A DNA stretch of 64,000 nt from Plantactinospora sp. BC1. GTDB taxonomy: Bacteria > Actinomycetota > Actinomycetes > Mycobacteriales > Micromonosporaceae. Shown piece after piece: positions 51,696 through 59,549 of this stretch. Where the stretch lies: contig NZ_CP028158.1 of the NCBI RefSeq assembly GCF_003030345.1, forward strand, positions 5,022,001 through 5,086,000, written 5' to 3'. Each line of letters starts with the position of its first letter. The first letter of the stretch is position 1. A program made the position numbers and the translations under genes. The notes under the pieces are model-generated. The model ran no database searches and was not told the origin of the DNA. It saw nothing but the letters and a program-made list of their open reading frames with translations.

Positions 51696-52373
51696 TCAAG
51701 GGGGGCCGGGCCGCCCGACGGTGATGCCGGCGCCCGGTTCGGTCAGGGCGTGGAAGACGACGCCGAGCCGCTCGACGTACCGGCGGTAGGTGTCGTAGCG
51801 CTGCTGAAGGAAGAAGTCCCGGGCGTGACCGTCATGGACCGGCAGCACCGCACCGGGTTGGAGTTGGGCGACGAATCCGGCCACCGCGCGTTCGGTCAGG
51901 AAGGGCGCCGTCACGGGTACCGCCGCCACCGCGACACCCCGGTGGGCCAGCAGCCCGGGGTGCAGCGAGTCGCCGCAGTGCAGCAGTACTCCGCCGACCA
52001 GGTAGGCGGTGTTGGCCGGGGTGTGGTCGTCGAGGATCGGCTCGTGGTCGGCGGGAACGGCGTCGAGCCGGAGTGCCCCGATCCGGTACTCGCCCGCCTC
52101 CACCACCGTCACGTCGAGTCCGTACCCGCGCAGCGCCTGCGCGGTTTCCCGGTTGCCGAGCAGTCGCGCACCGGTCCGGTGCACGATCTCGACCAGCGCC
52201 GCCGGGTCGGCGTGGTCCGGGTGGTGGTGGGTGAGGGCGACGGCGTCGAGCCGGCCGAAGTCCTCCGGGCGTACCCGGCCCTCGGCAAAGCTGAACCGGC
52301 CGGGATCGATCAGCAGCCGCACCCCGGCCTCCTCGACGAGCAGGCACGAGTGCAGGTACTTCGCGACCCTCAA
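51696..52373 (-). CDS. MBL-fold metal-dependent hydrolase (UlaG-like)
   Basis: This 225-residue protein starts at TTG 52373, 7 nt after GGAG. The metallo-beta-lactamase fold is clear: VAKYLHSCLLVEEAGVRLLIDPGRFSF, the metal motif ALTHHHPDHAD (HxHxDH form), VPADHEP, LVGGVLLHCGDSLH and VLPVHDGHARD. UlaG-like proteins are phosphodiesterases or lactonases, and many actinobacterial members are uncharacterised. It lies 188 nt upstream of the SARP start in the same direction and 83 nt after the NarL-type regulator gene's stop. No obvious shared pathway is visible. Confidence 0.85.
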   Translation of the reverse strand: MRVAKYLHSCLLVEEAGVRLLIDPGRFSFAEGRVRPEDFGRLDAVALTHHHPDHADPAALVEIVHRTGARLLGNRETAQALRGYGLDVTVVEAGEYRIGALRLDAVPADHEPILDDHTPANTAYLVGGVLLHCGDSLHPGLLAHRGVAVAAVPVTAPFLTERAVAGFVAQLQPGAVLPVHDGHARDFFLQQRYDTYRRYVERLGVVFHALTEPGAGITVGRPGPP

Positions 52374-52456
52374 CCGCCGGCTCCGTTCCCCGGGTGTCCC
52401 GGCGGGCTACCCCCGGAACTCGGCGGGCAAACCCGGAATCGGCTGGGCCGAATGCC

Positions 52457-53113
52457 TCAACCGAGCCCGACGACGTGGTTCTCCCAGGCCCAGGCCGCGA
52501 TCTCGACCCGGTTGCGCAGCCCCAGCTTGGACTGGATGCCGGAGAGGTGACTCTTGACCGTGCTGATCGAGATGAACAGCTCGGCGGCGATCTCGGCGTT
52601 GGTACGCCCCCGGGCGATGGCCCGGACCACCTGGAGCTCCCGTTCGGAGAGGGCCCGGGCGGCCCGCCCGCTGCCGGGTGCCCCGATGCTGCGCAGGTGG
52701 CGCAGGAGTCGCACGGTGACCGAGGGCGAGACCAGGGCGTCACCGGCGTGCGCGGCCCGGACCGCCTCGACCAGCAGCGCCGGGCCGGCGTCCTTGAGTA
52801 CGAAGCCGACGGCTCCGCCGCGCAGTGCGCCGTAGAGGTACTCGTCGAGGTCGAAGGTGGTGACCACGACCACCCGGAGTGGATCGGGGACGTCGGGGCC
52901 GGCCAGCGCGCGGGTCACCTCGATGCCGTCGAGCCGCGGCATCCTGATGTCGACGAGGCTGACGTCCGGGCGCAGCCGTCGGGCGAGCGCGACCGCCTGC
53001 CCGCCGTCCGAGGCCTCGGCGACCACGTCGATGTCGGGCTGGTCCTCGAGGATGAGCCGCAGGCCGCTGCGTACCATCGCCTGGTCGTCGGCGAGCAGCA
53101 CCCGGATGGTCAT
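52457..53113 (-). CDS. NarL/LuxR-family response regulator
   Basis: This 218-residue protein starts at ATG 53113, overlapping the kinase stop (ATGA). The receiver has VLLADDQAMVRSGLRL, phospho-acceptor D55 in VSLVDIRMPRLDG and the Lys in FVLKDAGPALL. The LuxR HTH at about 150-210 is ALSERELQVVRAIARGRTNAEIAAELFISISTVKSHLSGIQSKLGLRNRVEIAAWAWE. It works with the kinase encoded immediately upstream. Many such pairs in actinomycetes control nearby ABC transporters, but none is present here, so the targets are unknown. Confidence 0.93.
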   Translation of the reverse strand: MTIRVLLADDQAMVRSGLRLILEDQPDIDVVAEASDGGQAVALARRLRPDVSLVDIRMPRLDGIEVTRALAGPDVPDPLRVVVVTTFDLDEYLYGALRGGAVGFVLKDAGPALLVEAVRAAHAGDALVSPSVTVRLLRHLRSIGAPGSGRAARALSERELQVVRAIARGRTNAEIAAELFISISTVKSHLSGIQSKLGLRNRVEIAAWAWENHVVGLG

Positions 53114-54267
53114 CGACGGCTCCCGGCCGGTACGGGCACGGTGGCGCGTACCGCCCAGCCGACGTCGGGACCCGGCCCGGCCCGAAAGGTGCCGCCGAGC
53201 GCTTCGAGACGCTCCCGCATACCGATCAGCCCGTAGCCGGCACGGTGCGGGTAGCGGGTCGCGGCCGGCGGGGCGTCGTCGACGACTTCGACGGTGACGG
53301 CTGTCCGGTCCCGGTCGACGGTCACCGTGACCGAGCGGGCGTGTGGGGCGTGCCGGGCGACGTTGGTCAGCGACTCCCGTACCACCCGGTGCACCGTAGT
53401 GGTCACCTCGGGCGGCCACGTCGAGGTCTCCTCGCCGTCCGGCAGCCGCAGCCGTACCGCCGGCCCGTGGCCCTCGAAGCGCCGGACCAGCTCGCCGAGG
53501 TGTTCGGGATTGGGGCTGGTCGGGGCGGCGTCGTCGGTGTCGCGCAGCAGTCCGACCACCCGGCGCATCGCGGCCAGCGCGTCCGACCCGGCCGACTCGA
53601 TGCCGGCCAGGGCCGCGCCGGCCCGCTCGGGATGCCGGCGGGCGACGATCTGCGCCGCCTGGGCCTGCACCACGATGCCGGTGATGTGGTGGGCGACGAC
53701 GTCGTGCAGTTCCCTGGCCAGTTCCAGCCGCTCGTCCCGGCGTACCCGATCGGCCACGGCCCGGCGGCGGGCGGCCAGCAGCCGTAGACCCGGCCCGACC
53801 GTCAGCGCGGCGAGCCAGCCCAGGGCGTTCAGCCCGGGGACGCCGCCGACGACGGTGCCGGAGGGTGGGAAGGCGAGATGGGCCCCGACCACGATGCCCA
53901 GTCCGGCGACCGCGATCGCGCCGGCCGACCGTACCGGGAGTCTCCGGACCGCCGAACCCACCAGCACGGAGAGGGCGAGGGCCGAGGCGGGGCCGGGCTC
54001 GGCGGGCAGTCCGGCGGCCCGGGCGACCACGATGGCGACGGCCGCGACGGCGAGGCCGGCGACCGCGGCCCCGAGCCGGTGCCGCCGCCGCGTCAGGGCG
54101 AGGCCGCAGACGACCGCTCCGGCGGCGCAGCCGAAGAGCCAGTAGTGGCCACCCCAGCTCGCGGCGAGCGCGGTCGCCGTGCTCAGCAGGGCGGCGCCGA
54201 AGAGGATGCCGAGCCCGGCGTCGGCGGCGACCCGGGCCCGACCGGCCAGCCGGTTCGCGACGTTCAC
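53110..54267 (-). CDS. NarL-type sensor histidine kinase (HisKA_3)
   Basis: This 385-residue protein starts at GTG 54267. About five or six hydrophobic segments occupy residues 15-165, with little extracellular domain (an intramembrane-sensing layout). The dimerisation helix carries H188 in LELARELHDVVAHHITGIVVQAQAAQ. The HATPase region has VVRESLTNVARHAPHARSVTVTV and GYGLIGMRERLEALGGTF. It phosphorylates the response regulator encoded downstream, with which it overlaps by 4 nt. The signal is unknown; kinases of this shape often respond to membrane or cell-wall disturbance. Confidence 0.92.
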   Translation of the reverse strand: MNVANRLAGRARVAADAGLGILFGAALLSTATALAASWGGHYWLFGCAAGAVVCGLALTRRRHRLGAAVAGLAVAAVAIVVARAAGLPAEPGPASALALSVLVGSAVRRLPVRSAGAIAVAGLGIVVGAHLAFPPSGTVVGGVPGLNALGWLAALTVGPGLRLLAARRRAVADRVRRDERLELARELHDVVAHHITGIVVQAQAAQIVARRHPERAGAALAGIESAGSDALAAMRRVVGLLRDTDDAAPTSPNPEHLGELVRRFEGHGPAVRLRLPDGEETSTWPPEVTTTVHRVVRESLTNVARHAPHARSVTVTVDRDRTAVTVEVVDDAPPAATRYPHRAGYGLIGMRERLEALGGTFRAGPGPDVGWAVRATVPVPAGSRR

Positions 54268-54336
54268 GCCGGTCAGGCTACGGAATTGAGCCGGGGCGCC
54301 GAACCGGCCGAAAGTACGGTCGCGGGTGCGGCCGGG

Positions 54337-55134
54337 CTAGAGCTTCCGGCCGACCCCGGCGGCGACCTTGAGCATGGTCGGCGCGGCATTCTCGTCCGGC
54401 CACCACTGTTGCAGGTCGACGACGCCGGGCGAGAGCAGCTCGAAGCCGTCGAAGAACCGTTCGATCTCTTCCCGGCGCCGGAACGTCATCGGCGCGGGGG
54501 AGTTGGCCGAAATCTCCTCCAGTTTCGCCTTGGCCGCCGGGTCGCTGCCGTCGGTGCAGAACTGCGAGATGCAGACGTAGCTGCCGGGAGCCAACCGCTC
54601 GCGGAACCGCGCGACCAGCGCCGCCGGGTCCTCGGCGTCGGTGACCAGGTGGAACAGGCCGATGAAGAGCAGCAGTACCGGCTCGTCGAAGTTGATCAGC
54701 CGCTGCACCTGCGGGTCGTCGAGGAGTTCGTCCGGTTGGCGTACGTCGGCCTGGATCGAGGCCACGTTCTCGTCGGTGGCCAGCAGGGCCCGGTTGTGGA
54801 TGAAGACGATCGGGTCGTTGTCCACGTAGACCACCCGGGCGTCCGGGGTGATGGCCCGGGCGGTCTCGTGCACGTTGGGCGCGGTGGGGATGCCGGCGCC
54901 CACGTCGAGGAACTGCTTGATGCCGGCGTCGGCGCACATCTGGGTGACCCGGAGCAGGAACCTCCGCTGCGCCCTGCCGAGAGCGGGCAGGTCCGGGGCG
55001 AGCGCGATGACCTGCTTGGCGGCCTCCCGGTCCACCGCGAAGTTGTCCTTGCCGCCGAGCACGTAGTCGTAGGCGCGGGCGTGGCTCATCTGCGTGGTGT
55101 CGATACCGGACGGCACGGAGTCCTGGTTGGTCAC
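54337..55134 (-). CDS. DUF574 SAM-dependent methyltransferase (copy 3)
   Basis: This 265-residue protein is assigned GTG 55134 because GGGAG lies 5 nt upstream. Family signatures are ARAYDYVLGGKDNFAVDREAAKQ, IKQFLDVGAGIPTAPNVHETARAITPDARVVYVDNDPIVFIHNRALL, IQADVRQPDELL and the final AAGVGRKL. It is more divergent than copies 1 and 2 (AYDYVLGG instead of WNYWxGG; C-terminal MLKVAAG insertion). The substrate is unknown. It lies 69 nt upstream of the NarL-type kinase gene start in the opposite order and shares its direction. Confidence 0.88.
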   Translation of the reverse strand: MTNQDSVPSGIDTTQMSHARAYDYVLGGKDNFAVDREAAKQVIALAPDLPALGRAQRRFLLRVTQMCADAGIKQFLDVGAGIPTAPNVHETARAITPDARVVYVDNDPIVFIHNRALLATDENVASIQADVRQPDELLDDPQVQRLINFDEPVLLLFIGLFHLVTDAEDPAALVARFRERLAPGSYVCISQFCTDGSDPAAKAKLEEISANSPAPMTFRRREEIERFFDGFELLSPGVVDLQQWWPDENAAPTMLKVAAGVGRKL

Positions 55135-55252
55135 GAGCACTCCCGGAAGTGGGGTCGAGGGCTGCGGACGGCGCGCTGATCTTAGCCCGCCCGGGACCGG
55201 AAACACGCTCAGGGGCGGCGGGAAAGGGGTTCCCCGGCCGGTCCGGGTGAGG

Positions 55253-56050
55253 TCACAGTTCGGTGACCACCAGGTCGAGCTGACGCGGGCGGCCGGCGAC
55301 CGCCGGCTGCTCCTCGACGGTGTACTTCAGGTCGCGCAGCGCCTCGACCAGCCGGCCGGTCGACCGGGGTGCCGCGCCGGCCAGCAGTAGGTCGCGGACC
55401 AGCCGACCCTTGCTGGCCTTGTTGAAGTGGCTCACCACCGAGCGTCGGAGCTCACCGGCGACCACCTGCTCGTGCAGCACCCGGACCGTCACGGTGCGCT
55501 CGGCCAGCCGGCCGGTGGGCCGCCACATCGGCGCGTACCCGCTGGAGCGGAGGTCGAGCACGGGCCCGCCGCCGGCCGCCTCGGTGAGCACCGGGTCGAG
55601 CAGCCCGCGCCAGTACGCCGCGAGCCCGCCCAGCCCGGGCAGGTTCACCCCGATCGCGCAGCGGTACGCCGGGATCCGGTCGTCCATCCGGAGCGCGCCC
55701 CAGAGCCCGGAGAAGACGAGTACGGAGCGTCGGGCCCGCGCCCGGGCCGGACCGGGCAGGGTGCCGAAGCCGAGCGCGTCGTAGAGCACCCCGGTGTAGA
55801 CCTTGGCCGCCGGCTGCGCCGCAGCGGTGCGCAGCCGGGCGTTGCGGTCCAGTTCCTCGTCCTGCCCCGGGCTGAGTCCGAGCACCTCCCTGGCCCGGTC
55901 CCGGTCCGGTCCGGCGCAGAGCGCGACGAGCGCGTCGAGGACGCGTTCCCGGCCGGGGTTGAGCGCCGGCAGGCTGAGCGTGTCCGGGTTCACCGGCCGG
56001 CCGGAGCGGGGCGCGGTCTTCCCCTCCGACGGGGGCAGCAGGATCAGCAC
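55253..56050 (-). CDS. yaaA: YaaA-family peroxide stress protein (UPF0246)
   Basis: This 265-residue protein is given the conservative start GTG 56050; TTG 56059 is possible. Hallmarks are LILLPPSEGKTAPRSG at the N-terminus, QPAAKVYTGVLYDALGF, VLVFSGLWGALRMDDRIPAYRCAIGVNLPG, LLDLRSSGYAPMW-type strand and SHFNKASKGRLVRDLL near the end. E. coli YaaA lowers free iron under hydrogen peroxide stress and binds DNA. Whether actinobacterial homologues do the same is not established. It is followed at 90 nt, in the same direction, by the azoreductase gene upstream, and the pair could share redox-stress regulation. Confidence 0.85.
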   Translation of the reverse strand: MLILLPPSEGKTAPRSGRPVNPDTLSLPALNPGRERVLDALVALCAGPDRDRAREVLGLSPGQDEELDRNARLRTAAAQPAAKVYTGVLYDALGFGTLPGPARARARRSVLVFSGLWGALRMDDRIPAYRCAIGVNLPGLGGLAAYWRGLLDPVLTEAAGGGPVLDLRSSGYAPMWRPTGRLAERTVTVRVLHEQVVAGELRRSVVSHFNKASKGRLVRDLLLAGAAPRSTGRLVEALRDLKYTVEEQPAVAGRPRQLDLVVTEL

Positions 56051-56139
56051 GACCAGCAAGCCTACGCAGGTGGCCGGCGGTCGCGTACGGGGTGTGCCGG
56101 GCGGCGGAGCCCCGTACGCGTACCGGTCGGAGCGGCCGG

Positions 56140-56799
56140 TCAGGCCACCTTGCCGAGCGCGTGCTGGGCGAGCAGTTCGCCGTGCTTGCCGGCCGAGGTG
56201 TGCCCGGCTTCGAGGTTCTGTCGGGCCAGGTCCCGCAGCGGCTCCATCGCCGGGGTGACCTCGGCCAGGGTCAACTCGACCTCGCTGACGTGCAGGTCCA
56301 GTTCGAGTATGTCCCCGAAGAAGCGGCGGTAGTACGGCGTGGCGTGGTCCCAGCCCTCCCGTGGGGTACCCGGACCGTAGCCGCCGCCCCGGGTGACGAT
56401 CAGCGCCGCCGGCCGGCCGCGCAGCGGCGACGCCTGGCCGGGCGCCAGTCGGGGGTCGGTGAGCAGGATGTCGATCCAGGATTTGACGTGCTGGGACACG
56501 CCGTAGTTGTAGAGCGGCACGGCGAGCAGGTAGGCGTCGGCGGCGACGAGTTCGTCGACGTAGCTGGCGGCGAGGGCGGCGGCCCGGAGTTGCGCCTCGC
56601 CGCGCTGGTCGGCCGGGACGAATCCGGCGCTGACCGCCGTGGTCCAGGCGTCGACCGGTACCGGTGAGGCGGCCAGGTCGCGGCGGATGACCGACCCGGA
56701 CGGGTGGGTACGGGTCCAGGCCGCCTCGGCGGTGTCGGCGACGGCCCGGCTGACGGACTGCTCGCCGCGGATGCTGGCGTCGAGTCGGAACAGGCTCAC
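56140..56799 (-). CDS. azoR: FMN-dependent NADH-azoreductase (AzoR family)
   Basis: This 219-residue protein starts at GTG 56799 with GGAGG 6 nt upstream. The flavodoxin-like fold is recognisable: LFRLDASIRGEQSVSRAVADTAEAAW (phosphate loop SxxxxxS), YLLAVPLYNYGVSQHVKSWIDILLT (the conserved PMYNF-type motif read here as PLYNYG) and ALIVTRGGGYGPG. These enzymes reduce azo dyes and quinones with NADH. It is divergent from a MarR regulator gene, the usual arrangement for quinone- or electrophile-responsive control, and nested inverted repeats lie between them. Confidence 0.9.
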   Translation of the reverse strand: MSLFRLDASIRGEQSVSRAVADTAEAAWTRTHPSGSVIRRDLAASPVPVDAWTTAVSAGFVPADQRGEAQLRAAALAASYVDELVAADAYLLAVPLYNYGVSQHVKSWIDILLTDPRLAPGQASPLRGRPAALIVTRGGGYGPGTPREGWDHATPYYRRFFGDILELDLHVSEVELTLAEVTPAMEPLRDLARQNLEAGHTSAGKHGELLAQHALGKVA

Positions 56800-56842
56800 T
56801 CTTACCTCCAGGATGTTCTGTGGTCCCGACCAAGTTAGCCGC

Positions 56843-56883
56843 AGATAAGTTGTAATGCAGCACAACTGTGATCCAGATTATCT
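56843..56883. promoter_or_regulatory. nested inverted repeats between azoR and marR
   Basis: An outer pair AGATAA (56843-56848) / TTATCT (56878-56883) encloses an inner pair GTTGT (56849-56853) / ACAAC (56862-56866). The AT-rich stretch lies 44 nt from the azoR start and 70 nt from marR. It is a good candidate MarR operator. Confidence 0.5.
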
Positions 56884-56952
56884 TTGCGCAAACACTTCTG
56901 CTTCACAGAACATCTATCGGGCGATGATCTTCTTGACGGGTATGCTGGTCAC

Positions 56953-57516
56953 GTGTCCGACGCCGCAGCTCCCGCGCCTTCCGCCGCACGTCCCGAGGAC
57001 GGCGGCGGTCGGATCGCGGCGGAGTTGCTCAAGGACGACTTCGCCTGGGCGCTCGGCGTGATCATGAGGCGCTACCTCCGCGCGGCGGAGGAGATCGTCA
57101 AGGACGTGCCCGGTGGCCCCCGGGGCTACCAGGTCGTCGCCTCGGCGAGCCAGAACCTGGCGACCAACCAGGGTGCGATGGCCGCCCAGCTCGGCATCGA
57201 CCGGACGGTCCTCACCTACCTGATCGACGACCTGGAGACCGCCGGACTGGTCTCCCGGCAACCCGACCCGGCCGACCGGCGCAGCCGCCGGGTCGTCGCC
57301 ACCGAGGCCGGCAGGGCGCTCTGGCAGGACCGGCAGGCCGCGCTGGCCGGTGCCGAGGCCGAGATCCTCGGCGTACTCGGCCGGGACGAGTCGGCCTTCA
57401 AGGAGCTGCTGCAACGCGTGGCGATCCACGCCGACCGGCTCGACCCGATGCACAACGCCTGCCAGGTGGTCGAGGAGCTGCACGAGCAGGAGAACCGGAG
57501 CCGCCGCCGGCGCTGA
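56953..57516 (+). CDS. MarR-family transcriptional regulator
   Basis: This 187-residue protein has start GTG 56953, chosen as the first residue before the conserved part. No clear Shine-Dalgarno is visible, and the frame is open about 23 codons upstream. The winged helix is evident: VVASASQNLATNQGAMAAQLGIDRTVLTYLIDDLETAGLVSRQPDPADRRSRRVVATEAGRALW, with the DxRxR wing. It likely represses itself and the divergent azoreductase gene through the inverted repeats between them, and releases DNA on binding a phenolic or quinone ligand. The inducer is unknown. Confidence 0.9.
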   Translation: MSDAAAPAPSAARPEDGGGRIAAELLKDDFAWALGVIMRRYLRAAEEIVKDVPGGPRGYQVVASASQNLATNQGAMAAQLGIDRTVLTYLIDDLETAGLVSRQPDPADRRSRRVVATEAGRALWQDRQAALAGAEAEILGVLGRDESAFKELLQRVAIHADRLDPMHNACQVVEELHEQENRSRRRR

Positions 57517-57626
57517 CCGCGCCCTCTCGGCCTCGCGCGGCCCTGTTCGCCTTCCCCACATCGACTTCCGTCAGATCGTGCTGAGTCGATATGGTGGCGC
57601 CACGTGTCCGGTACGGGGGAGGGACC

Positions 57627-59351
57627 ATGCGCCATCGCGTTGGCACAGCCATGTCCAGATCGTTCGCCGCCGCCCTGGCGGCCGGGGTGCTGACGGCGGG
57701 AGGCGTGCTGGTCGGCACGGCGCCGGCCGTCGCCGCGCCACCCGGCCGGCGGGTCGAGAACGGCGCCACCCAGCCCGTCTTCGCCAGGGACGCGGCGATC
57801 CAGGAGACCGTCTACGTCAACTCCGGAATGGACAGTGACGGGGACGGTGCGACGGACCGGATCGCCGTGCAGGTGATCCGGCCCGAGGAGACCGAGGCCG
57901 GGCTCCAGGTCGCCACCGTGATGCACGCCAGCCCGTACTTCGGGGACGGCACCGCGCCGCGCGGCGACCTGATCGTCCCGGCGCACTTCACCGCCTGGTA
58001 CGACGACTATTTCGTGCCGCGCGGCTACGCCGTCGTCGAGGTCGACATGCAGGGGACCGCCGGGTCGGACGGCTGCGCCACCATCGGCGGCCCGGAGGAC
58101 GTCCGCAGTGCGAGCGCCGCCATCGACTGGCTGAACGGCCGCGCCACCGCGAGCTACTCCGACGGTACGCCCGCGGTCGCCGACTGGAGCACCGGTGCGG
58201 TCGGCATGATCGGTGTCTCGTACGCCGGCACCCTGCCGATCGCCGTCGCCGAGACCGGCATCGAGGGGTTGGAGACGATCGTCCCGATCGCCAGCATCTC
58301 CGCCTGGTACGACTACGCCCGCGCCCAGGGCATCGCGTACGGCGGCTTCGGCAGCCGCTACCCGGAGTCCCTGGCCCGGTACGTCTCCTCGCCCGCGCAC
58401 GACGCCGAGTGCGACGCCCGGTACACCGCGCTCGGCAACTCGGCCGACGACGCCACCGCCGACATGAACGCCTTCTGGCAGCAGCGCGACTACCGGGACG
58501 GGGCGGCCTCGGTGGACGCCTCGGTCTTCCTGGTGCACGGCCAGCAGGACAACAACACCAAGACCACCCACTTCGGCCGGTACTGGGATGCCATCGCCGC
58601 CCAGGGCGTGCCGCGCAAGTTGTGGCTGCACGACGGCGGGCACGTCGACCCGTTCGGCAGCGACCTGGTGGGGCGGGACACCGTGGGCCGCTGGATGGAC
58701 CACTGGCTCTACGACATCGCCAACGGGATCATGAACGAGCCGCAGGCCACCATCAAGCGGCCCGGCGGCACGACGAGCACCTATCCGAGCTGGCCGGGGA
58801 CGGTCACCTCGACCAACTACCACCTCGGCGGGCCGGGCGGTGGCGCCGCCGGGACCCTGCTCACCGCGCCCGGCCCGGCGGTCAGCCAGTCGTTCACCGA
58901 CAGTCGGGGCCAGCTCGAGTACGCGATGACCAGCCAGCCGGAGACGGCCAAGCCGAACCGGCTGGTCTATCTCGCCCCGGCGTCGACCACCGCCCGGCGC
59001 CTCGCCGGGGCCGGCACGGTCGAGGTGCGGTTCAGCGCGACCTCGACGAGTACCCCGTTGACCGCCGTGCTGGTGCACTACACCGACGGGGTACCGACCC
59101 GGGTGGTGAGCCGGGGCGCCATCGACACCAAGAACCGCAGCTCGCTGACGACCGGTACCCCGCTGACGCCGGGTACCGCCTACACGGTGACGATCCGGCT
59201 GGAGCCGAAGGACTACGTCTTCCCGGTCGGCAGCCGGATCGGGCTGGTGCTCGTCGCCAACCACGGTGAATACCTGACCACCGACTCGCTGGCGGCCGGG
59301 GTCACCGTGCAGCTCTCGCCGAGCCGGCTCACCCTGCCGCTGACGAACTGA
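57627..59351 (+). CDS. secreted X-Pro dipeptidyl-peptidase / S15 hydrolase, copy 2
   Basis: This 574-residue protein starts at ATG 57627 after GGGGGAGGG. It has a signal peptide (FAAALAAGVLTAGGVLVGTAPAVAAP). It is a clear paralogue of the gene at 41949: nucleophile S198 in MIGVSYAGTLPIA, Asp region VHGQQDNNTKTTHF, His in LHDGGHVDPFG, and the same C-terminal jelly-roll ending LEPKDYVFPVGSRIGLVLVANHGEY. It is 56 residues shorter, mainly in the C-terminal domain. The extracellular substrate is unknown. A 48-bp palindrome lies 38 nt after the stop. Confidence 0.88.
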   Translation: MRHRVGTAMSRSFAAALAAGVLTAGGVLVGTAPAVAAPPGRRVENGATQPVFARDAAIQETVYVNSGMDSDGDGATDRIAVQVIRPEETEAGLQVATVMHASPYFGDGTAPRGDLIVPAHFTAWYDDYFVPRGYAVVEVDMQGTAGSDGCATIGGPEDVRSASAAIDWLNGRATASYSDGTPAVADWSTGAVGMIGVSYAGTLPIAVAETGIEGLETIVPIASISAWYDYARAQGIAYGGFGSRYPESLARYVSSPAHDAECDARYTALGNSADDATADMNAFWQQRDYRDGAASVDASVFLVHGQQDNNTKTTHFGRYWDAIAAQGVPRKLWLHDGGHVDPFGSDLVGRDTVGRWMDHWLYDIANGIMNEPQATIKRPGGTTSTYPSWPGTVTSTNYHLGGPGGGAAGTLLTAPGPAVSQSFTDSRGQLEYAMTSQPETAKPNRLVYLAPASTTARRLAGAGTVEVRFSATSTSTPLTAVLVHYTDGVPTRVVSRGAIDTKNRSSLTTGTPLTPGTAYTVTIRLEPKDYVFPVGSRIGLVLVANHGEYLTTDSLAAGVTVQLSPSRLTLPLTN

Positions 59352-59389
59352 GGGAGCTTCGCGGGCCGGCCGGCGGCGTGGATGTGTCT

Positions 59390-59437
59390 GAGCGTGGTGA
59401 CACCCTGGCACCATGGTGCCACGGTGTCACCACGCTC
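59390..59437. other. 48-bp near-perfect palindrome
   Basis: Arms GAGCGTGGTGACACC (59390-59404) and its exact complement (59423-59437) flank a self-complementary TGGCACCATGGTGCCA core (59406-59421). A single C:C mismatch pair (59405/59422) is the only break, so there is essentially no loop. It lies between the S15 gene and the PLD-like gene, both on the plus strand. It may be a terminator or a large two-fold protein binding site for the downstream promoter. Confidence 0.7.
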
Positions 59438-59549
59438 GAGCAGGATGTCGGGCTCGCCGCCGTCCCGGGCCATCCGACACCGGGGGTACGGGATGCAGAG
59501 CGGCGGCGCCCGTCCTACCGTGGGGTGATCGCCTACCGGAAGGTGCCGC

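Noticed and set aside
48712-54267. A secondary-metabolite cluster around the SARP gene
   Set aside because: No PKS, NRPS, terpene or RiPP biosynthetic genes are present in the window; the SARP alone is not evidence of a local cluster.
56051-56863. N-terminal extension of YaaA into the azoreductase region
   Set aside because: The extra 271 residues are out of frame with azoR, low-complexity and unlike YaaA; the family start LILLPPSEGKT is at about 56050.
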